Positions 1 to 10,280 of a stretch of DNA of 64,000 nt are shown piece by piece. The notes under the pieces were generated by a model. That model worked only from the letters and a program-made list of their open reading frames with translations, was not told the DNA's origin and did no database searches. Both the position numbers and the translations under genes were made by a program. How positions within the stretch are numbered: position 1 is the stretch's first letter; every line of letters begins with the position of its first letter. The DNA is taken from NCBI RefSeq assembly GCF_021295315.1, contig NZ_JAIMJA010000009.1, positions 1 to 64,000 on the forward strand, written 5' to 3'. The stretch comes from Motilimonas cestriensis. GTDB lineage: Bacteria > Pseudomonadota > Gammaproteobacteria > Enterobacterales > CBDFNC01.

Positions 1-87
1 AACAGCCAGCGGATGCATTCATACCTAAATTATCAAAGTCCTAATGAATTTGAACGTATGGATAAGTCGGTAAAAGAAGTAGCTTAA
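1..87 (+). CDS. IS3-family transposase OrfB, C-terminal end (partial)
   Basis: The first 28 codons of the window, open from the left edge to a TAA at 85-87, read as the C-terminus of an IS3-family transposase of the rve/DDE integrase fold. The tell-tale segment is NSQRMHSYLNYQSPNEFE, matching the family's usual ending (N-x-x-R-x-HS-x-L-x-Y-x-SP-x-x-F-E). The catalytic DDE residues lie outside the window, so I cannot say whether the copy is intact. A family-type terminal repeat follows 14 bases after the stop, which suggests a real IS end and not a stray fragment. Confidence 0.8.
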   Translation, partial: NSQRMHSYLNYQSPNEFERMDKSVKEVA

Positions 88-127
88 CGAACTTAACTAG
101 GGTGACCGAATTCAGTTGACCAGGTCA
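1..127 (+). mobile_element. Right end of an IS3-family insertion sequence
   Basis: After the transposase stop, the stretch 101-127 (GGTGACCGAATTC...GACCAGGTCA) looks like a terminal inverted repeat and ends in CA, as IS3-family right ends do. The left end is outside the window, so neither the pair of inverted repeats nor a target duplication can be confirmed. The element abuts the 3' end of the next gene, whose stop lies at 150-152 on the opposite strand, so it inserted between genes. Confidence 0.6.
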
Positions 128-149
128 AAGTTCCAGTTTGTAGATTAGG

Positions 150-797
150 TTAATTGGCCAACCAAGGCTTAATGTCGATGACTTGAAATGTGAGATCGAG
201 CGGCTTCTCACCCTGCCCGCGTAGCCATTCGTTACTCAAGTTGACTTGATGATTCACAACGTTAAATTTATTCCCAGCGATAACCACTGAGTTAATATTT
301 AAATCCTTACGCAATTGTAAGCTAATACCATTAAAATCAGGTAAGAACAGTTTGCCCCAAAAGCCAGCATGGCCCTTCATTAAGCTATCGAGTTCGTTCG
401 CAACCGCCAATAGATCTGCAATATTGCTTATTTGAGCTGTTGGCTTAACCAGCTTAGTTTGAATCGACATAGCGCAGTTTGGCTCACCATCAAAATCCAT
501 CACCAACTCTGCCTTGTTTTGTTTTAACTGTGCGTCCAACGGCAACATTAACTCGCCATTACTGGTCTGCTCTACCGCTATTGTTTGCGAATTAGTTTCT
601 AAATAAGCATTGTGTAAAATACAAGGGCCACTGCCATCGGGTTTAAGCAAAAAAAATGCCGGTGATACTTGTGTTAAGCCTTGTTTTTCTACCACAGCTA
701 AGCGCTTGTAAAAGTCGCCGTAGGGTATTTTTGATTCAGCCGCAAGCGCGGCCTGAGATAGCAACAATAAAGTGCTCACGACCAATAATTTACGCAC
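150..797 (-). CDS. Secreted periplasmic protein of unknown function (DUF2987-like)
   Basis: A protein of about 215 residues with a clear Sec signal peptide: RK, then a Leu/Val-rich core, then a likely signal peptidase I site at ALA-AES. I chose the GTG at 795-797 and not the longer reading starting at 827, because AGGGAGA lies 5-6 bases upstream and the signal peptide then begins properly with M-R-K. Two cysteines remain in the mature part (PCILHN and PNCAMS) and could form a disulfide. Length and the YGDFYKRLAVV segment resemble DUF2987 proteins of Shewanella/Vibrio-type bacteria, but that assignment is from memory. The start overlaps the last 8 bases of the upstream membrane-protein gene, so the two are probably co-translated. 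Function unknown. Confidence 0.7.
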   Translation of the reverse strand: MRKLLVVSTLLLLSQAALAAESKIPYGDFYKRLAVVEKQGLTQVSPAFFLLKPDGSGPCILHNAYLETNSQTIAVEQTSNGELMLPLDAQLKQNKAELVMDFDGEPNCAMSIQTKLVKPTAQISNIADLLAVANELDSLMKGHAGFWGKLFLPDFNGISLQLRKDLNINSVVIAGNKFNVVNHQVNLSNEWLRGQGEKPLDLTFQVIDIKPWLAN

Positions 798-1575
798 TGA
801 ACTCTCCCTTATCTTTTGCAACCTCAATACTCAAGCGGATACCACAAACCTCACGATAGATTAATGCCTGCAGCGTAAACGCGAATGGGATCACAAAGGC
901 TAAGCCAACCACCGTCATCACTGCCACGACCATTAGTAAGTTGATGACAGCATGAATGATAAATAATTGCATCAGTCCCTTATGGACCACTCTAATAGAT
1001 AAAGGAACAGCTTGAAGCACCGATATCTTGCGCTCTATCATTAACGGAATAACCAGTGAAAAAATCGCGCTGATATAAATTGATGGGAAATAGGCAAATA
1101 AACCAAGCCCCAAGTTCATAAATAACATCGAAAGCATATTGGGCACGGCAAAAGCAATCGCTAAGGGACCAAAATACTTAAAGAAATCAAACACCATCAA
1201 AGGTTTACTTTTAAGACCGACGACGTGATTAATACTCATCATCGTAAAGCCAGCAATCAGCGATGGGATAACAAAAACGGACATTAAAAGCGCAATCGTG
1301 ACCATTTCTTTCGTAAAAATAACTGGATTGCCCTCTTCATCGACAACTTCTTTAATGAAGCCAAGTAATTCACCGCCATGAACCAGTACACTGGCGACTA
1401 GCATCATGAAACCTACAGCAGCTAATCCTGCCAACAGTAGTGTTGAAAAGTTTTTTAACGTTAATTGAAAAGATTCAGCAAAGACACTTTTAAGATCTAA
1501 CTTAAAGCCTTGCGTTAAAGAGTTCGTTAAATTACCGCCGATTTGCAGCTGTGTTGGTTTATCTTGTTCGCTCAT
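790..1575 (-). CDS. Multi-spanning inner-membrane protein, unknown function
   Basis: A 261-residue protein with a cytoplasmic-looking N-terminus of about 40 residues and then five to six hydrophobic segments (around residues 41-65, 90-112, 130-150, 155-180, 205-235). The overall plan resembles YciC/UPF0259-like and other DUF membrane proteins, with amphipathic stretches between paired helices, but no diagnostic motif lets me name a family. It forms a tight two-gene unit with the downstream secreted protein (8-base overlap). No catalytic signature is visible. The 172 bases between this gene's start and cobB hold no other gene that I can see. Confidence 0.7.
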   Translation of the reverse strand: MSEQDKPTQLQIGGNLTNSLTQGFKLDLKSVFAESFQLTLKNFSTLLLAGLAAVGFMMLVASVLVHGGELLGFIKEVVDEEGNPVIFTKEMVTIALLMSVFVIPSLIAGFTMMSINHVVGLKSKPLMVFDFFKYFGPLAIAFAVPNMLSMLFMNLGLGLFAYFPSIYISAIFSLVIPLMIERKISVLQAVPLSIRVVHKGLMQLFIIHAVINLLMVVAVMTVVGLAFVIPFAFTLQALIYREVCGIRLSIEVAKDKGEFSA

Positions 1576-1747
1576 TACCTAACCACTATTAATGCATGAG
1601 TAGACATTTTAAGAGGTTGTGCTGAAGATGTGAAAGGGAAATCGCATTATTGAGGGATATTATTGTATTACTGTTGATAGCAATGACTAAAATGAAGCAA
1701 TATTGCCCAGTAAAAGGTTTTCAAGCCCTTTACTAGGCTGAACTCAC

Positions 1748-2485
1748 TTAGGTTATTCTAACCGCCGTTAAAATCTCCTCAACCAGCTGCGGTACTAATA
1801 CTCCAGCAGTACCTTGACGAAGCTCTTTGAATTGAGTACTAATTTCACTAGGTTCAAGATTAATCTCAATGGTGTGAGCACCTTGACTGGCGGCTTCATG
1901 GACAAAACCTGCCGCGGGATAAACACTGCCTGAAGTGCCAATAGAAATAAACAAGTCAGTTTGCGATAGCTGACTGTAAATACGGTCGAGATACAGTGGC
2001 ATTTCACCAAACCAAACTACATGTGGACGCATTGGCTCAGGGAACTGACAACAAGTGCACATATCATCAACGGATAAGTCACCTTTCCATTCTAGGGTTT
2101 GGTTCGTATTAGGGCAGCGCACTTTAAGTAGCTCACCATGCATATGAATTACCTGATAGGCGCCCGCTCGCTCATGTAAATCATCGATATTTTGCGTCAC
2201 TAATGTGACCTCGCCGTTAAACTCGTCAGCGAGCTTAGCCAAAGCAAGATGGGCAGGATTAGGTTGGATATAGGGTTGTTGTAATTGTGCCCGGCGTTGG
2301 TTGTAAAAATCGTTTACTAATTGCGGGTTGCGTTTAAATCCTTCAGGCGTTGCCACATCATTTAGATCATGGTTTTCCCATAAGCCATCTTTGGCACGAA
2401 ACGTTCTTATGCCTGACTCAGCGGAAATACCCGCTCCGGTTAAAATCACAATATTTTGACAGTTTTTCAGATCAGCTTGCGGCAT
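1748..2485 (-). CDS. cobB: NAD-dependent protein deacylase (sirtuin, CobB type)
   Basis: Class III sirtuin that removes acyl groups (acetyl, succinyl) from lysines using NAD+. Visible motifs are [10 protein letters not shown] (NAD/Rossmann), [26 protein letters not shown] with the catalytic His, a Zn site of paired cysteines (RCPN, then CTCC), and [13 protein letters not shown]. The FYNQRR segment supplies the Tyr-x-x-Arg pair that in CobB and SIRT5 reads acidic acyl groups, so desuccinylase activity is likely. I place the start at the ATG at 2483-2485. A longer reading from a TTG at 2528-2530 exists but adds a poorly conserved N-terminus. It lies downstream of ihfA in the same direction but beyond a terminator, so it is probably transcribed on its own. 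Confidence 0.93.
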   Translation of the reverse strand: MPQADLKNCQNIVILTGAGISAESGIRTFRAKDGLWENHDLNDVATPEGFKRNPQLVNDFYNQRRAQLQQPYIQPNPAHLALAKLADEFNGEVTLVTQNIDDLHERAGAYQVIHMHGELLKVRCPNTNQTLEWKGDLSVDDMCTCCQFPEPMRPHVVWFGEMPLYLDRIYSQLSQTDLFISIGTSGSVYPAAGFVHEAASQGAHTIEINLEPSEISTQFKELRQGTAGVLVPQLVEEILTAVRIT

Positions 2486-2545
2486 GTAAGGAATACCATG
2501 TTTATTCAATTGGCCACAAATTAGCAACAAAAATTCAAAATTAAC

Positions 2546-2569
2546 ATCACACTATGGTCGTAGTGTGAT
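2546..2569. promoter_or_regulatory. Perfect 9-bp palindrome upstream of cobB
   Basis: ATCACACTA and TAGTGTGAT flank a 6-base loop, 60 bases upstream of the cobB start. On the cobB strand it is followed by a T-rich stretch. It could be an operator, or a second terminator after ihfA. The TCACA/TGTGA half-sites are in the opposite order to a CRP site. Confidence 0.4.
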
Positions 2570-2644
2570 CAAACGGTTGCACTTTGGCACTGTACTCAAT
2601 GTAAATTAGCACCACGCGCCGTCAATCAAGAAATCAAACTAGAA

Positions 2645-2674
2645 AAACAAAACCGCCCGAAGGCGGTTTTGTTT
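2645..2674 (-). terminator. Rho-independent terminator after ihfA
   Basis: A 13-bp inverted repeat (AAACAAAACCGCC / GGCGGTTTTGTTT) with a 4-base CGAA loop starts 2 bases beyond the ihfA stop. Read on the minus strand it ends in GTTTTTC. It closes the pheS-pheT-ihfA operon. Confidence 0.9.
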
Positions 2675-2675
2675 A

Positions 2676-2972
2676 TTAATTCTCTGACTGACTATCTTCA
2701 ACTCGAGATTTTAACTTTTGTCCAGGTCTGAAAGTTACCACACGGCGTGCTGATATTGGTATATCTTCGCCCGTTTTTGGGTTTCTCCCTGGTCGTTCAT
2801 TTTTGTCGCGAAGGTCAAAATTACCAAAACCGGATATTTTAACTTGTTCGCCCGATTCAAGTGATTTACGGATTTCTTCAAAGAATGATTCAACCATCTC
2901 TTTTGAACCGCGTTTACTTAGACCTACGTCAGTAAAAAGACGTTCTGCAATCTCGGCTTTTGTTAGCGCCAT
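2676..2972 (-). CDS. ihfA: Integration host factor subunit alpha
   Basis: A 98-residue HU/IHF-family DNA-bending protein that pairs with IHF-beta and bends DNA sharply at recombination, replication and promoter sites. It starts [13 protein letters not shown] and has the family stretch [23 protein letters not shown], the beta-ribbon arm carrying the intercalating proline of RPGRNPKTG. The length matches the usual 95-100. It starts 3 bases after the pheT stop with a GAGGGA ribosome site inside the pheT end, so it is the third gene of the pheS-pheT-ihfA operon, the order known from E. coli. Confidence 0.97.
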   Translation of the reverse strand: MALTKAEIAERLFTDVGLSKRGSKEMVESFFEEIRKSLESGEQVKISGFGNFDLRDKNERPGRNPKTGEDIPISARRVVTFRPGQKLKSRVEDSQSEN

Positions 2973-2975
2973 AGA

Positions 2976-5363
2976 TTAATCCCTCAAGGAAGCGTTAAAC
3001 TCTGATTTAACCGCAACAACGATTGACTCAACCGCGTCGGCTATCTCTTTCTCCTCCAGAGTGCGCGCAGTATCTTGAAGTACCAAATTAATGGCTAGGC
3101 TCTTAAAGCCCTCCTCGATACCCTTACCCTGGTACACATCGAATAAGTTTACGCCAACTAACTGATTCCCGCCAATTTTTTGGATAAATTTTATAATTTT
3201 ACCCGATTCGACTGTTTCTTCTACCACTAAAGCGATATCTCGGCTGTTCGCAGGATACTTAGAAACAGGCTTAGCCGCAGGTAGTTGACGATTAACAACT
3301 TTATCTAACTCTAGTTCAAAAACTATCGTTCTACCATTTAGGCCCAATTTTTTCTCAAATTGTGGGTGAATAGCGCCGATGAAACCGACTAAAACGCCAT
3401 CGCGATATATCGCAGCCGCTTGACCAGGATGCAGCGCACTGTGCTCGGTAGGCTCAAAACTAAAACGGTCACGATCGACTGTTAGTTCCAGTATTGCTTC
3501 TAAGTCACCTTTAAGGTCAAAGAAGTCTGCCGGACGTGATGGCAGATCCCAGTGCTCGTCATGGGCTTTCCCCGTGATCACACCAGCAAGCATAGGCTGT
3601 TGTAACACACCATTTTCTGCGCTCTCGTCTTTAGTAAAACGCAAGCCAGATTCAAATAAGCGAACCCGGTTTTGTTGACGACTTTGGTTATATGCCACTG
3701 CATCCAGTAACCCCGTCCACAAGCTAACACGCATCGCCGACATCTCTGTCGAGATCGGATTAGGCAGGATTAACGGATCTGACTCAGGAAATAGTAGCGC
3801 TTGGCGGCTTGGGTCAACAAAGCTATAAGTAATCGCTTCTTGGTAATCTAAACCAACTAAAGTATCGCGCAAGCGTGCGAGTGGTAGCTTAGCTTCGTGA
3901 TGAGTTGCCATTGACAAATCGCCGATTGGCGCCTTGTTCGGAATACTGTTGTAACCGAAAACACGCGCAACTTCTTCAATTAGGTCTTCTTCAATGGCCA
4001 TATCAAAGCGGTATGTCGGCGTCGAAACTAACCAATCAGAACCTTGCTCTTCCACACTAAAGCCTAGGCGTCCGAGTATTTCACCAACCGTTTGATCATT
4101 AATATGAATACCAATGATTTTGTCTAATTTTGCCCGGCGCAGTGTAATTTGTGTTGGCTTAGGCAAGTGCGCTTCACTTACCGCTTCCACTACTGGACCG
4201 ACTTCACCGCCGCAGATATCAGCTATTAGTGCTGTCGCTCGGGACATAGCTTGAGCTTGTAGTTCAGGATCAACCCCACGTTCATAACGGTGCGATGCAT
4301 CGGTGTGCAAACCATAGTGACGCGCTCGACCGGTAATGGCCAGTGGTGCAAAAAATGCACTTTCTAAAAAGATGTCAGCCGTTTCGCTGGTCACACCAGA
4401 ATCGAGTCCACCAAAGATACCGGCCATGGCCAACGCTTTACTGTTGTCAGCAATGACTAAGGTTTCATTGTTAAGCTCAACTTCGTTGCCATCGAGTAGA
4501 GTCAGCGATTCACCTTCGTTGGCAAGGCGTACTTTAATACCGCCGTCAATCTTTGCCAGATCAAACGCATGCATCGGGTGACCAAATTCAAGTAGGACGA
4601 AGTTGGTAATATCAACCACAGGGTCGATACTGCGTACACCACAACGACGTAATTTTTCCACCATCCAAAGTGGCGTTTCTGCCGCTAAGTTAATACCTTT
4701 AATGACACGTCCTAGGTAACGCGGACAAGCTTCAGGATTAACCAGTTCAACATCGCGACTATCTTCAATGGTGACGGGAGCTTCTTGCCAACTCGGCACT
4801 GTCACATCTAGGTTATTTAACACCCCTACTTCGCGAGCAAGGCCTTTAATGCCTAAACAATCGGCGCGGTTAGGCGTCAAATCAACATCAATTGTCACAT
4901 CTTCAAGAGCGAGGTACTCACGTACACACGTGCCGATTGGCGCATCGCTAGGAAGCTCAAGAATGCCATCAGCTGACTCTGCCATGCCTAACTCAGACAA
5001 CGAGCAAAGCATGCCCATTGATGGTTGACCACGAAGCTTAGCTTTCTTAATTTTAAAATCGCCCGGTAATACCGCACCTACTTTGGCTACTGCTACCTTA
5101 AGTCCTTGACGGCAATTTGCTGCGCCACATACGATATCAATAAGCTCTGCGTCACCAACATCAATTTTAGTGACTTGCAGTTTATCTGCCTCTGGGTGTT
5201 TACCACATTCAACCACGTGGCCAACAACGACATTAGTAAAAGATTTGGCCACCGGCTCAACGCCGTCTACTTCTAGGCCTGCCATGGTAATTTGCTCTGA
5301 AAGCGCGTCGGTATCGATGGCTGGGTTTACCCACTCTCTTAACCAGGATTCACTGAATTTCAT
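2976..5363 (-). CDS. pheT: Phenylalanyl-tRNA synthetase beta subunit
   Basis: A 795-residue beta subunit of the (alpha-beta)2 enzyme that charges tRNA-Phe. Order of parts: N-terminal [10 protein letters not shown] motif, EMAP/OB-type tRNA-binding domain (about 40-150, with [17 protein letters not shown]), the B3/B4 editing domain (about 210-380, with [22 protein letters not shown]), B5, the catalytic-like core, and a C-terminal ferredoxin-fold anticodon-binding domain (about 700-795, [13 protein letters not shown]). Length is normal for bacteria. It begins 17 bases after the pheS stop and is co-transcribed with pheS and ihfA. Confidence 0.98.
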   Translation of the reverse strand: MKFSESWLREWVNPAIDTDALSEQITMAGLEVDGVEPVAKSFTNVVVGHVVECGKHPEADKLQVTKIDVGDAELIDIVCGAANCRQGLKVAVAKVGAVLPGDFKIKKAKLRGQPSMGMLCSLSELGMAESADGILELPSDAPIGTCVREYLALEDVTIDVDLTPNRADCLGIKGLAREVGVLNNLDVTVPSWQEAPVTIEDSRDVELVNPEACPRYLGRVIKGINLAAETPLWMVEKLRRCGVRSIDPVVDITNFVLLEFGHPMHAFDLAKIDGGIKVRLANEGESLTLLDGNEVELNNETLVIADNSKALAMAGIFGGLDSGVTSETADIFLESAFFAPLAITGRARHYGLHTDASHRYERGVDPELQAQAMSRATALIADICGGEVGPVVEAVSEAHLPKPTQITLRRAKLDKIIGIHINDQTVGEILGRLGFSVEEQGSDWLVSTPTYRFDMAIEEDLIEEVARVFGYNSIPNKAPIGDLSMATHHEAKLPLARLRDTLVGLDYQEAITYSFVDPSRQALLFPESDPLILPNPISTEMSAMRVSLWTGLLDAVAYNQSRQQNRVRLFESGLRFTKDESAENGVLQQPMLAGVITGKAHDEHWDLPSRPADFFDLKGDLEAILELTVDRDRFSFEPTEHSALHPGQAAAIYRDGVLVGFIGAIHPQFEKKLGLNGRTIVFELELDKVVNRQLPAAKPVSKYPANSRDIALVVEETVESGKIIKFIQKIGGNQLVGVNLFDVYQGKGIEEGFKSLAINLVLQDTARTLEEKEIADAVESIVVAVKSEFNASLRD

Positions 5364-5380
5364 GATTTTCCCTTTATCTG

Positions 5381-6376
<996 letters not shown>

Positions 6377-6391
6377 CTAAGCTGCTTATGG

Positions 6392-6397
6392 ATTATA
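6392..6397 (-). promoter_or_regulatory. Candidate -10 box for pheS-pheT-ihfA
   Basis: A perfect TATAAT on the minus strand, 30 bases before the pheS ATG. The -35 is weak (TTTTCA at 15-base spacing). An own promoter is expected because pheS is separated from rplT by a terminator and another gene. Confidence 0.4.
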
Positions 6398-6539
6398 GGG
6401 GGGAAATACTACTGAAAACTGCTTGATATAGCTAGTAATGATCGACTTTCTTAACCGTAAAGCACAGACAATGGGGGGAGGATGTGTCAGATTTTCAGCC
6501 TTTTAACCTTTGGCTTAATAAGATTTAACATTTTCGCTT

Positions 6540-9440
6540 TTATCCATTGAGTTTTAAATGAGTTTTAGTCCATGTTTTCTCTTCCAATAAACGCGGCTTA
6601 GCGATACCAAACCCCTGTACATAGTCAATGCCAATTAAGCTCAGCTTTTCTTCAATCGAGTCGCTTTCTACATATTCAGCAATAGTCTTAACCCCAACGG
6701 CTTTAGCCAATTCTGAGAAAGAGCGTACCATCGCGAAATCCGTTTCATCGGCTAAAATATCACGCACAAATGAGCCATCAATCTTCAAATAATCTATCGG
6801 CAAACGTTTAAGGTAGGAGTATGAACAAAAGCCGACACCAAAATCGTCAAGTGCAAAACTGCAACCTAACTCTCTGAAAGTTTCCATAAAAGATAAGGTT
6901 CGATCGATGTCACGAATGGCTTGGCCTTCGGTGACTTCAAAGCAAATTTTTTCAGGCGCAATTTGGTATTTGTCAAAACAGTGCAGAATATGATTTTTAA
7001 CATCACGATCGGCCATGGATTGGCCACATAGATTGATACTGGCTTTTTCAATATCCTGATAAACCTCGGGATGTTTATTCAACCAAATAAAGAAGTGTTC
7101 AACCACCCATTTATCAATTGCGGCAATCAAGTTATATGTCTCAGCAGCGGGTAAGAACTCACCCGGAGCAATCAGATCGCCGTGCTCGTCACGTAACCGG
7201 AGTAATACTTCAAAATGATCGCCAGTTGATTTTGTCGTTAATGGCTTAATAGTTTGGAATGCAAGTTCGAATAAATCATGGGCCAATGCATCATTTAGTT
7301 TTGATACCCAACCCATTTCTTGCTGATAGCGACTAACCATACTGTTGGTTTCAGAGTAAAAGTAAATGCGGTTACGGCCCTGCTCTTTAGCCGTATAACA
7401 AGCTGTATCGGCAAGGCTTAGCACTTCAGCAAACGACTTCATATTGGGCTCGATGGCAACAATACCAATGCTTATGCCTAAGCTAAATACTTGGTCTCCC
7501 CATACAAAGCGATAATCTTGTACCACGCAGCGAAGTCGCTCTGCTAGCTCAATAGCATCGTTGATAAAGGCATTTGTAAGCATAACGCCAAACTCATCCC
7601 CTCCCAAACGCGCTAAAACTTGGTCTTTGGGAATCTCTGCAACTAATAGACGAGTTAAACTTTGTAATAATTTATCACCCACACTGTGACCACAAGTATC
7701 ATTAACCACCTTAAACTGGTCTAAGTCTAGATAGAAAATGATGTTTTTCCCGTGTCCATCCTGCTCGCCGGCGATCACCTGGGTGACACATTCTTCAAAT
7801 TTACGGCGATTAAATAAACCGGTTAATTGGTCATGCTGCGCCATATAGCGCAATCGCAACTCCTGCTTCTTTCGCTGCGTGATATCGACAATAGAGCCGT
7901 CTATAATACGGTCTTCATTATGATAAAAGTTAGATAAGCGTAGGTTTAATAGCGCCCAGAAAATGCTGCCATCGACTCGTACGACTTTGATTTCTACATT
8001 ATTGACAAAGCCGGTTTCCAGCATTTCAGTGATCAGGTTATCGCGACTATTCTCATGATGATAAAATCGCGACATGTCGCCGCCATAGTTGGCTTGCAAA
8101 TCTTCAAAATCTTTATAGCCAAAACTGGCACAAAGTGCCGCGTTAGCCGATAAGGCCTCACCTGACAAGGTACTGGTAAATAAGCCTTCGGGGGCATTTT
8201 GGAAAATATCAAAATAACGTGCGTTACTAATATCTGCTTGTGCTTGTGCATCATTCTTTTGTTGCTTCTCTTGAGAGGTACGATGAGCTAAAGCCAACGC
8301 TAAGAAAATCAAGCCAAGAAAAGCAGAGCCCGCGACAAATTGCTCGGTAAAATCATTTCGAGGAATGACGGCGAAGCGGTTTAGCAATAATAAGCCCATT
8401 CCTAAAATAAACAGCAACCAAGACGTTGCAAATAGTCGGGCTAAATTATTGCCCCGGATCCAGTAATAGCCAGCCTCAATTAAAGAGCTCAGCGCCATAA
8501 ATGACACCACTACCGCCAAGAAATACAAAGCAAATTGAAAATTTACTACGAGTGGCGAAATGATTAAAGCAACACACGCGCCAAAAAGGCTCTTGTTAAG
8601 TAAGCTGATCGCGCGGTTACGCTTGAAGTGTTTGAGGCCTTCGCCAAGCATACTTAAAATGAGACACAATAATCCGACCGACATAATCAATAAGTTATCG
8701 TGCCAATAGTTTAGGCTAGAGAAGAAGAAAATACTGGCATAGCCTTTTAATATCCACAGCGTAGTCACAAAACATAGACAAAATGCACTATAAAAGAAGA
8801 ACCTAGCTTCCTTGAGCATGATAAACAGAAATAGGCTATAACAGCACATTAATAGAAAAATACCGGTTAAAATACCGGTCAGAAGTTTATTATTGAGTTG
8901 CTCACTAAAAAACCATTTCATTTCCCAAAGTGTCATTGGCAGCTGCAAAAAGCCACTGTTCTCTGCTTTTATATAGACAGTAATGGTGCGACCAGCAGGG
9001 ATCTCTACAGGAACACTAAATGCGCGACTTGGAAAAGGTTTATTCTCAAATGGACGGTCTGTTCCGAGATTATACTGAAAAGCCAGTAGATTATTCTCAA
9101 CGATGTAGATATCTAATATATTGGTGAGTGAGTACCCGACTTCTAGTAAAGTTGATACATCAGTAATGGAGTGATTATCAAGGTCAAATTTGAACCAATA
9201 AGGATGAGAAACTAAGCCAAAACTCAAAATTTCTTGGTCACTCACTTGCCAAGTATCTTGATACTCCCCGGTTAACAAATCTTTAATATTGATCCGGCTG
9301 GCTGAGTCTGCTTGAAATAGCACACCAGTACCGAGGTTGAGCTGTTTAAATGCTGGTGAGATAGCTTGGGAATGTGAAGGGACTTTTGCGGCAGCAATAG
9401 TCGAAAATAACCAACAAATTAATATTAATAATCTAAACAA
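6540..9440 (-). CDS. 7TM-sensor diguanylate cyclase/phosphodiesterase (7TMR-DISM, PAS, GGDEF, EAL)
   Basis: A 966-residue membrane protein linking an extracellular signal to c-di-GMP. Order: signal peptide (1-18), periplasmic 7TMR-DISMED2-type domain (about 35-175), seven membrane helices (about 185-390), PAS (about 405-525, ending with the PAC-like DGSIVDITQRKKQE), GGDEF domain with an intact LARLGGDEF near 613, and an EAL domain. The first EAL motif reads EVL (near 743), but its Glu is kept, as are FEVTEG, the DDFG metal site, LKIDGSF and the late Glu of TIAEYVES. The residues before GGDEF do not form the RxxD inhibitory site. It is transcribed alone between the rplT terminator and the pheS promoter. 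Whether it makes or degrades c-di-GMP cannot be told from sequence. Confidence 0.93.
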   Translation of the reverse strand: MFRLLILICWLFSTIAAAKVPSHSQAISPAFKQLNLGTGVLFQADSASRINIKDLLTGEYQDTWQVSDQEILSFGLVSHPYWFKFDLDNHSITDVSTLLEVGYSLTNILDIYIVENNLLAFQYNLGTDRPFENKPFPSRAFSVPVEIPAGRTITVYIKAENSGFLQLPMTLWEMKWFFSEQLNNKLLTGILTGIFLLMCCYSLFLFIMLKEARFFFYSAFCLCFVTTLWILKGYASIFFFSSLNYWHDNLLIMSVGLLCLILSMLGEGLKHFKRNRAISLLNKSLFGACVALIISPLVVNFQFALYFLAVVVSFMALSSLIEAGYYWIRGNNLARLFATSWLLFILGMGLLLLNRFAVIPRNDFTEQFVAGSAFLGLIFLALALAHRTSQEKQQKNDAQAQADISNARYFDIFQNAPEGLFTSTLSGEALSANAALCASFGYKDFEDLQANYGGDMSRFYHHENSRDNLITEMLETGFVNNVEIKVVRVDGSIFWALLNLRLSNFYHNEDRIIDGSIVDITQRKKQELRLRYMAQHDQLTGLFNRRKFEECVTQVIAGEQDGHGKNIIFYLDLDQFKVVNDTCGHSVGDKLLQSLTRLLVAEIPKDQVLARLGGDEFGVMLTNAFINDAIELAERLRCVVQDYRFVWGDQVFSLGISIGIVAIEPNMKSFAEVLSLADTACYTAKEQGRNRIYFYSETNSMVSRYQQEMGWVSKLNDALAHDLFELAFQTIKPLTTKSTGDHFEVLLRLRDEHGDLIAPGEFLPAAETYNLIAAIDKWVVEHFFIWLNKHPEVYQDIEKASINLCGQSMADRDVKNHILHCFDKYQIAPEKICFEVTEGQAIRDIDRTLSFMETFRELGCSFALDDFGVGFCSYSYLKRLPIDYLKIDGSFVRDILADETDFAMVRSFSELAKAVGVKTIAEYVESDSIEEKLSLIGIDYVQGFGIAKPRLLEEKTWTKTHLKLNG

Positions 9441-9574
9441 GACAATCTACATCCATGTTCTAACAACGACAAGCAAGTAAGACTAACTGCGCTTTTTCTG
9501 AGCATATCATAATACAGATGGAGATCTCATCTTTAGTCGCTTTAGGGATTATTTATTTGTGCTTTGGCGGGATC

Positions 9575-9602
9575 AAAAAAAGGAGGCAAGGCCTCCTTTT
9601 TT
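9575..9602 (-). terminator. Rho-independent terminator after rplT
   Basis: GGAGGC and GCCTCC flank an AAG loop, bordered by A7 and T6 tracts, 12 bases beyond the rplT stop. The symmetry would let it work in either direction. It separates thrS-infC-rpmI-rplT from the GGDEF-EAL gene. Confidence 0.92.
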
Positions 9603-9614
9603 ATCAAGCTAATA

Positions 9615-9974
9615 TTACTTAGCTAGTGCACCTTTAGCGGTATCAACTAAAACAGCGAATGTGTTTTTGTCAAATACTGCGATGTCGGCAAGGATCTTAC
9701 GATCGATTTCAACAGATGCTTTTTTCAGACCATCAATGAAACGGCTGTAAGATAGGCCGTTTTGACGAGATGCAGCGTTAATACGTGCAATCCACAGTTG
9801 ACGGAACTGACGCTTACGTTGACGACGGTCACGGTAAGCATATTGACCCGCTTTAGTTACTGCTTGTACTGCTACGCGAAATACGCGTGAACGAGCACCG
9901 TAATAACCTTTAGCTTGTTTTAGAACCTTCTTGTGACGAGCGCGAGCTACGACACCACGTTTTACTCTTGGCAT
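9615..9974 (-). CDS. rplT: 50S ribosomal protein L20
   Basis: A 119-residue, very basic early-assembly protein of the large subunit. It opens [33 protein letters not shown] and contains [24 protein letters not shown], both hallmarks of L20. In E. coli L20 also represses translation of rpmI-rplT by binding their leader. It follows rpmI by 14 bases and is the last gene of the operon before the terminator. Confidence 0.98.
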   Translation of the reverse strand: MPRVKRGVVARARHKKVLKQAKGYYGARSRVFRVAVQAVTKAGQYAYRDRRQRKRQFRQLWIARINAASRQNGLSYSRFIDGLKKASVEIDRKILADIAVFDKNTFAVLVDTAKGALAK

Positions 9975-9988
9975 TTTCTAATCTCCCC

Positions 9989-10186
9989 TTATGCGAATGG
10001 CATCATGCGACGTACTGAAGCAACATCAGATGCTGCTACCATGCTTTTAGCACGTAAGTGACGTTTACGCTTGGTGCTCTTCTTAGTCAGGATATGACGT
10101 AGGTGAGACTGTTTACATTTGAAACCGCCAGAAGCAGTTTTCTTAAAGCGCTTTGCAGCACCTTTGTTGGTTTTCATTTTTGGCAT
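9989..10186 (-). CDS. rpmI: 50S ribosomal protein L35
   Basis: A 65-residue basic ribosomal protein. The true start is the ATG at 10184-10186 ([20 protein letters not shown]), with a GGAG site 6 bases upstream. A reading that starts 72 bases earlier would add a non-conserved N-terminus. The body shows the family's [21 protein letters not shown]. It lies between infC (94 bases upstream) and rplT (14 bases downstream). Confidence 0.97.
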   Translation of the reverse strand: MPKMKTNKGAAKRFKKTASGGFKCKQSHLRHILTKKSTKRKRHLRAKSMVAASDVASVRRMMPFA

Positions 10187-10236
10187 TGCGAACTCCGCAT
10201 TGTTCAATGAATAAAAATAATAGAGGCGAATTAATA

Positions 10237-10256
10237 GAGCCTGCCTAGGCAAGCTC
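10237..10256 (-). promoter_or_regulatory. Hairpin in the infC-rpmI leader (possible L20 operator)
   Basis: GAGC-CT-GCC-TA-GGC-AA-GCTC forms an imperfect hairpin 51 bases before the rpmI start. This is the place where L20 autoregulates rpmI-rplT in E. coli. Structure seen, role inferred. Confidence 0.35.
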
Positions 10257-10280
10257 ATTCAATTACTTGCTGAGCCTTTA

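Noticed and set aside
1705-1737. Terminator after cobB
   Set aside because: AGTAAAAGG/CCCTTTACT has a mismatch and no U-tract on the minus strand. Too weak to call.
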